From Silene noctiflora (lineage: Eukaryota; Streptophyta; Magnoliopsida; Caryophyllales; Caryophyllaceae): a stretch of DNA of 23,366 bases. The stretch is taken from positions 30,749 through 54,114 of the forward strand of contig VHZZ01009666.1 in assembly GCA_009801015.1 (NCBI GenBank), in the 5' to 3' direction. The notes below the pieces were generated by a model. The model saw nothing but the letters and a program-made list of their open reading frames with translations, searched no databases and had not been told where the DNA came from. Position 1 is the first letter of the stretch. Each line of letters opens with the position of its first letter. The translations under genes were made by a program, and so were the position numbers. This document shows, piece after piece, positions 1-8,915 of the stretch.

Positions 1-800
1 AATGACAATATGTGCAACTTCACCGTATATTTCATAGAAGTAAATAATATATATTTTTGTAGATCTAAGAACAAAAAAAATAATATATTGAAAAATCAAA
101 AAAAATTCGAAAAATCCAAAAATTCGAAAAATCTAAAAAATTAAAAAAAAAACGAAAATTTTAAAAACGAGATTTGAAAACACAAAATATGTAACAAAAA
201 TGTTTTGCAAGAATAAATAATAAGAAGAGATTACATATATGAATAAAATAAAATCGACAAAATATAACAAATCGAAAAAAAAAGTAACCAACATCAAAAT
301 TAAGACGATATTACAAACAAATATAATAAAATAAAATAAAAACACAAAAAATAACAAATAGAAAAAAACGACCCCAAACAAAAAAAATAACATTAAAGTG
401 GAAAAGAAAAAGGAAAATTGAAAAAAAGACCGTGACGCAGCGGCGGCGGCGGCGGTGACGGCGTTGTAGTGTCGGGTGGTGTGGTGGTGGTGGTGGATGA
501 AGAAGAGAAGAATGTATGATTTATTTGGGTTTTGATTTATTTGATTTTTTTGGGGTTTTTGATTTATTTGGTTTTTGAGAAAGGAGGGAAGTGAAATGTA
601 TGAGATGAGAGAAAAGTTAGTGAATGGAAAATGTGTAGTGAATTAGTGATTAATTAGGGTGGATTAGTGGAAGGAGGAGGGAGTATACTTAAAACACACT
701 TTTTGGGGATGAATCTAAGCCTTTCATTTACTTGATCTAAGGGCCCTTATTAAGACTTATGGACTTATAAAGGTATAAAGGACTCACATGAAACTAATTC
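1..800. other. A/T-rich DNA without a recognisable gene
   Basis: Strongly A-rich on the plus strand up to about 420, then a short GGC run near 439-460, a GGT run near 480-497, and T-rich copies of a TTTGATTTATTTG-like word between about 519 and 585. The only open frame (133-393, minus) encodes a Phe/Leu/Ile-rich string that is the direct product of poly-A/T composition, so I do not call it a gene. Nothing else is recognisable. Confidence 0.6.
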
Positions 801-824
801 TATATATATATATATATATATATA
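801..824. repeat. (TA)12 microsatellite
   Basis: Twelve uninterrupted TA dinucleotides directly before the word GGATCTTGTGCGAACT. The junction suggests that the neighbouring DNA element inserted into, or created, a TA tract. A shorter TATATA occupies the same position beside the related termini at 6835-6840. Confidence 0.9.
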
Positions 825-2300
825 GGATCTTGTGCGAACTAAAGGTTCAGTGTGAACTTACGAACTAAACAAAGACCGTCAGATTGAAAACATCAACGAC
901 ACATATTAACTCCCCTAACTCGAGCTAAATCTCCCACAAATCCAATCACCAAACCCCCTGACATCCTAATCAACAATAGTAGCCACCACGCCCACCACTC
1001 CAACACGCCGGCGAGCCGTTGTGCCACCAGAGATTCGACAGGAGCTTATTAGCGTCGGCATCGGCGTGAAACAAACTGACTATTATCCCCTCCCTTCTCA
1101 AACCTGTCTTCCAATCTACTCTCATCCCGAATCTCCTCACATGTCGGTGATGACGACGCATTACCCAGTTTCGGTGTCGTCGGGCAAAAACTCTGGTGGT
1201 GTTTTTTTGTAGTGTTTTTTGTAGTGCTTTCGTTTAATCTGCTAGTGGTGTGGTAACCTTTCCCTCATTCGTAACTGCTTGATCCTTGCACTTCTCCCGA
1301 AGTCGGCGCTCACACGGAACCACCAGCCTCAATAGTATGCCCAGATCTGAGTTAGCCTTGTAGGCGATGGTTAGCGTAAGTTGTGGTGGGCCTGTTTCGA
1401 TAGTGCGGTGGTCGTGGGTGTCATGGTACTGTAGCTAGTGGGTGATTGGCGGGTCGTGTGAGATGAGTGTTGGATTAGGTATAAAGGAGGGTGGTGACGG
1501 CAGGGCCGACTTTTAGGGAGTGCGGGCGCACAGGGCCCCCAAATTTTAGGGGCCCAATTCTGTTAGATGTTTTATAATATGTAAAAATTGACACAGATAA
1601 ANTACTAATAATTCTATGGCGCAGATGACTGATACATCTATAGTTTCCACCAACCATTCATGATTTGAGTTTCTAAAATGCTCTATTATTCCACATGTCC
1701 CTCTAAATTGACCTTTATGTATATTTTCTATATTTCCTCTATTTCTAATAAATAGCTATTTTTCATATTAATTAAACAAATGATAAATAATTTATGTTGT
1801 GATAAAATATAGGTAAAAGTTNTTAAATTTACTAATTAGTAATGACTATGTAAATGGGCTAGAGTTAGTTTTCTATCATAAAGTACTACAGCGTATTAAT
1901 TATGAAAAATAGGTGTTATACGAAGTATTAATTTAATACGGATCAGTTTAAAATATGCGATATTAATTTGGTTTAAAATAAATTGGAATGTTCATAAAAG
2001 AAATATTCAACCCTAAATAAAGTATTTTACAATTTTGTAAACGTAATGCTACTATATATTTTTCGTTTTGGAAATGTCGTAACAAGCTTTTTGAACAATC
2101 TAGACTATACTTATATGGGGCCTCGTTATAAAACTCGCACAGGGCCTCCGAAATCTCAAAGACGGCCCTGGGTGACGGTATGTTGTTGCTCAGGGGTGCA
2201 TGGTGGTTGTGGTGTGGGTAGTTCGCCGGGAATGAGTATGGGAAGAGGAGTGACAGGGAGGGTAATAGGCGTGACCGGCGATGATCAATAATGTCGCTCA
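825..2300. mobile_element. DNA transposon remnant A (left terminus clear, right end unresolved)
   Basis: The sequence after the (TA)12 tract, GGATCTTGTGCGAACT followed by further GTGCGAACT-like words up to about 866, resembles the termini of elements B and C near 6800-6890. The interior has the same flavour as C: CCACC-rich on the left (about 980-1020), GGTGGTTGTGGTG-rich on the right (about 2190-2220), with CCGGCGA words. I found no matching right terminus, so the end is an estimate. A younger hAT sits inside at 1501-2170. The superfamily is uncertain: Mutator-like, another TIR class or a Helitron-like unit are all possible. The short open frames here match no family I know. Confidence 0.4.
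1501..2170. mobile_element. Non-autonomous hAT transposon with 8-bp TSD
   Basis: The element begins CAGGGCCGAC and ends GACGGCCCTG, giving terminal inverted repeats CAGGGCCG(A/T)C. It is flanked by a perfect 8-bp duplication GGTGACGG at 1493-1500 and 2171-2178. Eight-bp duplications and CAGGG-type ends are hallmarks of the hAT superfamily. The subterminal zones carry GCACAGGGCC words near both ends (about 1528-1545 and 2136-2148), while the 500-bp interior is A/T-rich. There is no transposase, so it would depend on a partner elsewhere. The perfect target duplication implies a fairly recent insertion. The two ambiguous bases of the window (1602 and 1822) fall inside it. Confidence 0.9.
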
Positions 2301-2674
2301 CTTTCCATGCCAGGAAAGAATCCACTAAAATGTTAATGTCAGAAAAGAATGATAAATGATGCTGCACTATTCTGTTTATTACTTATAGTAGTTTGCAAAT
2401 TTCATCCAATGGACACTAGTAAGTAGTTAACACCCACTGATTTATAAACACATTTATTAACAAAAAATAATTTCACTTAGTTATCGATCAATGCATTATT
2501 AATTAAAACCCACAAAGATGAAATACGCAACATATAGTAGTGCAGATTTTAAGTAGATGAGAAATAAAACAATGTCGCTCCTAATTGTAAAATTCCTTTT
2601 CTTCTTAAGCCGAAGAAGAGTACACACTTATCCCTTAAGACCTTGTTCAAATTTTATAAAAAGCACACGTGTTA

Positions 2675-3140
2675 AGTTGTTAGATATACTCCTCTAAGTT
2701 ACTAGATATATACATTTAGCATGTTTGATTTGGTAATTTAAATGTATGTATATGGTAACTTAAAGGAGTGTATTTAGCAAGTTAAAGATATGTATCTAGT
2801 AATTTAAATGAGTCTACCTAACAAGCTAATTAAATGAGTCTACCTAACAAGCTCAAGTTAGATACACTCATTTACCTTGCTAGATACAGATCTATGGCAA
2901 GTTAGATACACTCATTTATTTTGCTAGATACACTCATTTACCTTGCTAGATACACTCATTTACCTTCATAGATACTCTTTAACCTTGCTAATTATAAGCG
3001 GAAGGGTTAGGGCTTGATTAGCCTAATTATAAGGGAAAGGGTTTGCTTCACCTTAATTTAACAAATGCATACTTTTAGTTAGTTATTCACTTTTTTAAGT
3101 TATTAGATACATACCTTTTACTTGTTAGATACGATCCTTT
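2675..3140. repeat. 22-bp-period minisatellite with an inverted flank
   Basis: The unit TAGATACACTCATTTACCTTGC starts at 2859, 2881, 2903, 2925, 2947 and 2969, an exact 22-bp period with a few substitutions. Upstream, about 2760-2855, copies run in the opposite orientation (AAATGAGTCTACCTAACAAGCT, twice), so the tract as a whole can fold on itself. Diverged units lie on both sides. A further duplicated CTAATTATAAG word with 35-bp spacing follows at 2988 and 3023. Confidence 0.8.
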
Positions 3141-3212
3141 AAATTATTATACTAATTTTCATTTTCAAAACTAAAATGAGGATATCCATATCCTTGATAA
3201 GTGCTACCTAAT

Positions 3213-3900
3213 TGTTGGTGAAAAAGACGTAACAAAGACTGAACAGAAAATACTTATCGGAATAAAGGCAGTGCCGCGGTATGGTAGCCACTGACTTGAA
3301 AACTATATCGGCCCGACACAGGTGGTTATCGTCTCACGCGCCGTTAAGTTTCCCAAGGTTAACACTGCAGCCCTCAAACAGAACCACTCTTATTCGAGAA
3401 CTTTGGAACGGAACAGAAAACAGTACCCAGGAATAACTGTAGAGAAGAAGAGAAAAGATGGAGAAGCAATGTGTTTTTTATGTATATATTCAGAGTAAAG
3501 GACTGTTCTATTTATACAGGAAAATAGAACAGTTGAGGAGCCAAAAACGCTCCAGTCAAATCTCGGTAATTAAGGCGTAAATAACGCACTTAAAGACTGC
3601 AATTAATAACATGCTTGACTGAATTCCGTTATACACAAAAAAGTAAAAGAGAGGGCCGTTGGCCCGCACCGCAGGTGCTCCACCCAAACCCGAACCCGAG
3701 CCGGGCGGGCGGCGTGCGCGGGGTGGACCTTAACCCACAGGCCCAACAACCACTACAAAAGGCTCCTTGGTCCATACTCTTGGATACTACAAAAACAACT
3801 TGCTCTATAGACAATAGAGAACTTGTTTTCCCCACCGATGTGGGAAGAGCATCAAATAGAAGAAGTTGACTATGGCTTTTGAGAGCCATCATTTCCAACA
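3213..3900 (-). mobile_element. Solo LTR, Ty1/copia-like
   Basis: A 688-bp segment bounded by TGTTGG and CCAACA, flanked by a perfect 5-bp target duplication CTAAT (3208-3212 and 3901-3905). No internal element sequence lies on either side, so this is a solo LTR left by LTR-LTR recombination. Read on the minus strand it begins TGTTGGAAATG, has a CCCACATCGG-type word in U3 as many plant copia LTRs do, and has a TATA box at 3509-3516, which fixes the orientation. A GC-rich stretch lies at about 3650-3735. Short open frames within it are not genes. With only one LTR, age cannot be read from LTR divergence; the clean duplication suggests moderate age. Confidence 0.88.
3509..3516 (-). promoter_or_regulatory. 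TATA box of the solo copia-like LTR
   Basis: TATAAATA on the minus strand, located between the presumed U3 (towards 3900) and R/U5 (towards 3213). It overlaps an 11-bp perfect inverted repeat (3503-3513 with 3522-3532, 8-nt loop). Confidence 0.6.
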
Positions 3901-3905
3901 CTAAT

Positions 3906-4330
3906 TACTCGGTAGGCATTGAATTAAGAAAGAAAAAGAGGTGAGTTGGTCCAATTGTTATTAATGGGTAAATGGCTACAAAACTAGAAAAAACTAACCC
4001 ATTGAGAATGCTCCATATTTGCATATGTGACATGCATGTGGTCTAAGTTGTGGGAGTATTAAATTCTACGCCATTTTCTTGATAGAAAATTTAAGTTAGC
4101 CAGCTTGTACCCTCTACCATTTTGCTTGAAATTAGCTAAATGGGCTAATTTTTTAGTGATTGGTTTGAAATATTCGACCCATTGGAAATCATCTAAAATA
4201 GTTACAAATGTGTGTTTATACGCGGAGTTTCAGCTAGCCAAATGGAGCTCGAATTCGGATCCACTAATGGTCGATCTTGACTAGAAATGACTCAATAAAT
4301 TCAGGTCGGTCTAAGGCATATCAAGGGCTA
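3906..4330. other. Intervening DNA, unassigned
   Basis: No gene recognised. It contains an ACCCATTG word in two slightly different settings (about 3997 and 4179) and GCTAGCCAAATGG / TTAGCCAGCTT words, which hint at a decayed MITE but have no definable ends. An 18-bp run of three abutting restriction-site words lies at 4245-4262. Confidence 0.4.
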
Positions 4331-4359
4331 CCCTCGAATACATATGGTATTACTATCAA

Positions 4360-4425
4360 ATACACATTGTATTACTACCGGATACACAAATCGATTTGTG
4401 TATCCGGTAGTAATACAATGTGTAT
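4360..4425. repeat. 66-bp perfect palindrome
   Basis: Two 33-bp arms with no mismatch and no spacer, centred on ATCGAT at 4390-4395. The arms carry GTATTACTACC and GGATACACAAAT words. It corresponds to the subterminal palindromes at 6898-6991 and 8647-8754 in element C. Confidence 0.92.
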
Positions 4426-4611
4426 CCGTATTTTGTGTATTCACAATCTAAACGATCAACTACGACCACCAATCAACCCACCACCACCAACACTAACACT
4501 ACCACCACCACACCTACTGCCACCAACACCATTCTTAAACTAACCCCACAACCAGCCCCGTCCCCTCCATTAACCCCCACAACCACTTGAACTCATACCG
4601 GTGAGATAACC

Positions 4612-5995
4612 TATAACACACCCATACACCAAGGTGCCTTACCAAGGCCACCCTTGGCATAGAAGTGCTACCATCTCGGTTACCCGAGGCAATGTATATC
4701 AAATAGAACATAAAGAAACGTACTTTAGAGAAATAAGTTTAACTGATTACAAAACCAAATACCCAAAACTGTCTGATAAAAATACAAATGTTCCAAACGG
4801 CAAACCAACTAAAAGTAATAAAATGCTCAAGACACAGCGGAAGACTTCTAGACATCTCGTGGTGACACAACCCAGCTATCCCATGCACATCCATCTCATA
4901 CCTGCTCAATAACTGCTCACCATCCCTGAATGGATCACCACAGTTTTTAAAACATTTAAACGGGGTCAGTTACTGAATACATAAACAAGATACAAAAGAT
5001 ACATCACACAGATCACCCAACTCCGTCACATCTTCACACACCTGACTACACACTAAAGTGTGTAGCCCTTCCAGAATAGCCATCGCAACATGTATTCCAC
5101 ACCGCCAGTGAGGGACCGCAGCCGTTCCCACCAAATTCTCGCTCATCTATTTCGAGCGAAAACCCAAGTTCATTAATGTGCACATCCCCTCCTGTGGCGG
5201 GTTCCACAGAGGGCGAATCAAGGGCGTGAAACAACTCCCGCAAGTGACTCCACTCAGCCGAGGGCGCGCCTCACGAACCACAAACAAAAACATCCAATCA
5301 AATTATACAACAACAATTACCAATACCATCAAGATCAACAATATTCACAATCATCGCCAATCAACTAACAACACATGTATTCAATAACTGAGTAGGAAAA
5401 CCCTACCTGAAGCGCAATCACCAACTAGCAATCAAACACAGCGGATCAAAAGTTTTCCTCTACGAAACCACCTCCTATAACCAAACATACAATCATGCAA
5501 TTACTACTAAACCAATCAAACACCCAAAACCCCAAAATCTACCCAATTAGGGTTTAACCAAAATTGACGGAACAACATAAAAATGATACTAGGATCTTAC
5601 CCACGACGCTACGGACTCAATGACATAAAGAACACTGAATTCCGACGACACAAGCCTTGGGATTTGATAGGAACGCGAAGAAGAAGAAGAAACGTAACTT
5701 GTTTTCTCTCTAAAAAGGTTTTAAAAAAGATAAAAGTGACAAAGGAACTGACTGAAAACTTTAAATATCAAACACGCGTTGCTAACAGAACCCGACAGAA
5801 ATAACCCGTATGACCGACTTACTCGATCGAGTAAGTGACTTACTCGATCGAGTGCCCCATACTCGATCGAGTGCCATAAGTACTCGATCGAGTACCCATT
5901 AGACAGACTACTGATTCGAAACCAAACTTACTTACTTGACAGAGTAAGCTTTACTCGATAGAGTACCCAACAACACAGAAAACCGTATTATTACA
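4612..5995 (-). mobile_element. Solo LTR, Ty3/gypsy (chromovirus-like)
   Basis: A 1384-bp segment running from TATAACACACCC to CCGTATTATTACA and flanked by a perfect 5-bp duplication TAACC (4607-4611 and 5996-6000). It shares colinear landmarks with the solo LTR at 14164-15957: a terminus of the TGTAACACCC type, ATGGATCACCACAG (about 4930), AATGTGCACATCCC (about 5175), GTAGG(G/A)AAACCCTACC (about 5392), AATTAGGGTTTAA (about 5545), a palindrome array, and a TATTACA end. No coding sequence is attached. Orientation is probably minus, because plant LTRs of this kind usually end GGTGTTACA, which puts the palindromes in U3. It is younger than the DNA element it interrupts. It is a diverged sister of, not the same family copy as, the second solo LTR. 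Confidence 0.85.
5822..5963. promoter_or_regulatory. Array of CTCGATCGAG palindromes in an LTR
   Basis: Perfect CTCGATCGAG at 5822-5831, 5843-5852, 5862-5871 and 5883-5892, each extended to a near-perfect ACTCGATCGAGT, plus a one-mismatch copy at 5954-5963. Start-to-start spacing is 21, 19 and 21 bp, close to two helical turns. Position near one end of the LTR, probably U3, suggests a cis-acting protein-binding array. That function is inferred. Confidence 0.6.
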
Positions 5996-6829
5996 TAACC
6001 TGCCACCTCAAACCATAACGGGGACATCACCTGTCACCATAATACACGATACCAAACATATCTAAGCCCCTTATCAGGCATCAGATGAACAAGGACGTAG
6101 CGGGTGGTCGTTGATGGTAGCTTCTTCAGTGGGGGTGATTATGTGAGGGTAAAAATGGGGTACAGTCGGAATCAGAGGTGCACCAACCACTGGATCCACC
6201 GATTCAACACACCAGACCACTACATAACATTCGACATATTTCCTCGCTCATTCGGCCACCATTCTGAACCACTCACAACCAGCCACAACCACCACGTCAT
6301 CGTCGCCTATTTCCCTTCGCCGCCTCCATTAAACTCTTATTTGGCCAACAAAAACATAAGATGACTCTAAATCTACTAAATAGGTTGCTATTACAATTAA
6401 TTTTTCTAATTATTACTTCGTTTGTAGTAGATCTACAATCAAAATGAAAATTTTTTAGAAGTTTAAACTAACAACCTTGTCGGAGAAAGGAGATGCGATT
6501 GAAAGACGATTAATGGACGACAAGAGTATGATGGAGTGAGTCGCCGGAGCAATGGATTGGTGCTTGGGGAGGAGGAAAAACAAGATCACCGACAAATTGA
6601 TGGCCACCGTCGGAGTACGTTAGCGTTGCCGACGTCGGAGCATTGTTGAGGGAAAATAAATAAAAAGTTAAAAGTTAAAAGTTGAAAGTTAAGGGTTGGT
6701 GACAAGGTGTCAAGGTTTTATGCAAATGTCGTATGTTTGATGGGCCTGTTAGCTTTTGGGCCGTTGGATGCTTCAATACAAAGGATGTGACTTTAAGAGT
6801 GTTAGTTCGTACAGTTTGCACCTAACCCC

Positions 6830-6845
6830 GCCCCTATATAGGGGC
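6830..6845. repeat. Head-to-head junction of two related transposon termini
   Basis: A perfect 16-bp palindrome GCCCCTATATAGGGGC. Reading left from the central TATATA gives GGGGCGGGG... then GTACGAACT; reading right gives GGGGCAGGATCCCGTACGAACT. These are two homologous termini facing apart around a single TATATA, marking the boundary between elements B and C. Confidence 0.7.
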
Positions 6846-7440
6846 AGGATCCCGTACGAACTGAGTTACGGTGCGAACCGTAAGAACTACCTAGAAACAC
6901 TTGCTATTACTACTAGATACATTTGGTATTACTACAAGATACATGTGTATCCACTAGTAATACCAAATGTATCCGGTAGTAATACCAAGTGAACCTAGGT
7001 GGTATTTTGTGTATCCACTGCCCCCACCATCACCATTGTCCCCACCACCACTACCGTCACCACCATTACCAAGCTAATCCCAACTAACACTACACCAGGC
7101 CACTACCACCACCACCCCACAGACAACACCGACGATATCACCAGACAGCACCGACGATATAACCGACCACCCCAGAAAATACCGGCGTCATCACCAGCCA
7201 CCACAAACACCTGTATAACCACCTGTTACTTTGAAACCCGACAAAGACCCTTACAACCACTCCCACGAGGACAACCTAACACATACATGTCCACGACCAT
7301 TCCTAGATCAGTCCCGATGACTCCACACAATTCGTGTCGGAAAGCCAATACACTTAGCATCCTATAACCACAACCACTAGAGGGCACCCAAGTATTCGAC
7401 TTTTTTTTTTCAAAATTCGAGATCTAAATGTGGCCCGATC
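6846..7440 (+). repeat. Left terminal inverted repeat of element C
   Basis: Pairs with 8330-8800. Order from the tip: GATCCCGT terminus, 94-bp imperfect palindrome (6898-6991), GTGTATCCACTGCCCCCACC word (about 7010), ACC-rich tract (to about 7110), CCGACGATATCACC tract (about 7129-7200), then a less alignable stretch and AAATTCGAGATCTAAAT (about 7413-7429). About 115 bp longer than its partner because of indels. Confidence 0.7.
6898..6991. repeat. 94-bp imperfect palindrome in the left TIR
   Basis: Two 47-bp halves centred at 6944/6945 match at 40 of 47 positions by hand count. They are built of CACTTGGTATTACTAC and GATACATTTGGTATTACTA words and are the counterpart of the 108-bp palindrome in the right arm. 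Confidence 0.85.
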
Positions 7441-8329
7441 TCTGACCTATATAGACGATCCGTTCGCACTTTGCTACTTCTCTGACCGCCTTCGAGTCAC
7501 CACAATAAGCATAATCTGAGTTGGCATGTTGTTGTCGACGGCAAGGATACTGCGGCAGTGAAGGAGTGAATGGACAAAGTGGTGTGCTGATCTATGACGA
7601 AGGATATTGATTGCGTTGGCGCTGAGATTGCCGTCGAGAAATGCATTCATCGATTCTCCGATGAGATAGTGTTGAACTCCAGCGACGGTAGGTAGGTGCA
7701 CGTGTTTAGATGTCAAGGAGGAATATTAAAGGGATTGAGTAATTAATTGTCTTTTGTGTCAGATAGAGTGGAAAGGTGGAAATTAATTTTGTTAAATGGC
7801 CTAGATCAGACCCAATCACTAACCAGTTAACATTATACCCCATAACTCCACATTATTCTCACATGACTCATCAATCACTCACGGAGACCAACTGACTTCG
7901 TCACCTCCGTCGTCGCCGACAACATTTTTCCGGCCACCACTTAACGCCGTCACCAAATGATCTAGAGACCTTCGTTCTCCGGTCGTCCCTTCTCCCACTT
8001 CCGTCCATACTTCCTTTTCTTTTTTTCATCACCCTTGCGCATGACCGGAGCTCAGGCCTTAGATTTCCTTCTTCGGAGAGTCAATCTGTCAAATCTTGTC
8101 AACCGGCCACTAATTAAAGCTATTTGTGACCATTTGATCGAACTCCCTCTCCAAACCATTTTGTTTGAACTTAAAAAGAGTATGGGAATTGTGTTTGTGG
8201 TTTGGTGCGTGGGATGATGTTGTGTATGTCGCAGTGGGGTCGGCGGGAGGTTGTTGTGGTGGCTTCGTGGCGAGGAGAGTGAATGAAGGATGATTGTGGT
8301 AACGATTAGCAGGGTGTTTTTTTTCAGAT

Positions 8330-8800
8330 CTTATTTAGATCTCGAATTTGCTAACTAAAGATGTGATTTTTTGTTCTATGGTAAATGTGGTGGCAGATAG
8401 TGACGTCGAGAAGTTGAAGTAGGAAAGGAATGGTGGCCGCTGATATCGCCGACATTTTCTGCAGTGGCCGGTGATCTCGCCGGCGGTGTCTGGTGATGTC
8501 GCCGGTGTTGTCTACGAGATGGTGGTGGTCGTGGTGTGGTGTTAGTTGCGATCAAATTGGTAATGGTGGTGACGGTGGTGGTGGCGGTGGCGATGGTGGT
8601 GGGGGCAGTGGTGATGGTGGTGGCAGTGGATACACAAAATTCGAGCCTAGATACACTTGGTAGTATTAGCGGATACATTTGGTATTACTATTGGATACAC
8701 ATGTATCTAGTAGTAATACCAAATGTATCCGATAATACTACCAAGTGTATCTAGGCAGTTCGTATGGTTCGCATCGTAACTCAGTTTGCACGGGATCCCA
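8330..8800 (-). repeat. Right terminal inverted repeat of element C
   Basis: Reverse-complement partner of 6846-7440. Contains the CCGGCGA tract (about 8450-8510), the GGTGGTGACGGTGG tract (about 8520-8635), the 108-bp palindrome (8647-8754) and the terminal GTTCGCATCGTAACTCAG word before CGGGATCCCA (8791-8800). Confidence 0.7.
8647..8754. repeat. 108-bp near-perfect palindrome in the right TIR
   Basis: Two 54-bp halves with no spacer, centred at 8700/8701, match at 50 of 54 positions by hand count. Both tips read CTAGATACACTTGG on their own strand. Long enough to extrude as a cruciform, or to give a long hairpin if transcribed. Confidence 0.9.
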
Positions 8801-8915
8801 CAACATAGAATTAAATTCGTAAGACCTTTAAAAAAAATCATTTCAAATTACTTAACCAATGCAAATATATTTATAATACTGTAAAGCATGTCTTTGATCA
8901 TAAATTTATTTTCGT

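Larger units (their letters stand above)
4335..6834. mobile_element. DNA transposon remnant B, interrupted by a solo LTR
   Basis: The left part (4335-4611) contains a large palindrome built from GGATACAC and GTAGTAATAC words, then an ACC-rich stretch (about 4456-4560). This is the same order seen in the left arm of element C. The right part resumes after the solo LTR at 6001 and ends in a C-type terminus at about 6801-6834, read outward as AGTTCGTACAGTTTGCAC then GCCCC. The extreme left terminus is not found and no matching GGT-rich right arm is seen, so B may be a truncated copy or a composite. No transposase is seen; open frames at 4277-4543 and 6104-6364 look like shadows of the repeat. 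Confidence 0.4.
6841..8800. mobile_element. Long-TIR (foldback-like) DNA transposon C, non-autonomous
   Basis: About 1.96 kb. The left end AGGATCCCGTACGAACTGAG (from 6846) and the right end, read on the minus strand as TGGGATCCCGTGCAAACTGA (from 8800), align as inverted repeats. The match continues inward through GTTACG(G/A)TGCGAACC, a GGATACA/GTAATACC palindrome, an ACC-rich tract, a CCGGCGA(T/G)ATCACC tract, and as far as AGATCTCGAATTT near 7425 and 8340. Arms are therefore roughly 590 and 470 bp with indels, around a central part of about 0.9 kb. No transposase is present; open frames inside (6999-7367, 7474-7716, 8376-8678) are arm shadows or match no family I know. Classification is open: Mutator-like with long TIRs fits best, and the TATATA flank also recalls elements that target TA tracts. 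No TSD was found. It ends about 115 bp beyond the S1-like gene's stop. Confidence 0.75.

Noticed and set aside
133-393. 86-residue Phe/Leu-rich minus-strand frame resembling a membrane protein
   Set aside because: The composition follows directly from poly-A/T DNA, with no motif and no codon bias.
801-870. Helitron 5' end (TC before the TATATA tract)
   Set aside because: The TC is compatible, but I found no CTRR end with a preceding hairpin, and element C with related ends has clear long inverted repeats.
1021-1212. 63-residue frames on both strands inside element A
   Set aside because: They overlap in opposite strands, have no family signature, and lie in repeat DNA.
2675-3140. Possible CRISPR-like array of regular 22-bp units
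   Set aside because: Units abut without distinct spacers and the DNA is plant nuclear, so this is a tandem minisatellite.
3615-3901. Overlapping plus and minus frames of 84 and 90 residues
   Set aside because: They lie wholly within the solo copia-like LTR and are explained by its GC-rich U3.
6999-7367. 122-residue Thr/Pro-rich plus-strand frame, like a mucin or cell-wall protein
   Set aside because: It is a translation of the ACC-rich tract in the left TIR; the right TIR gives the matching minus-strand frame (8376-8678).
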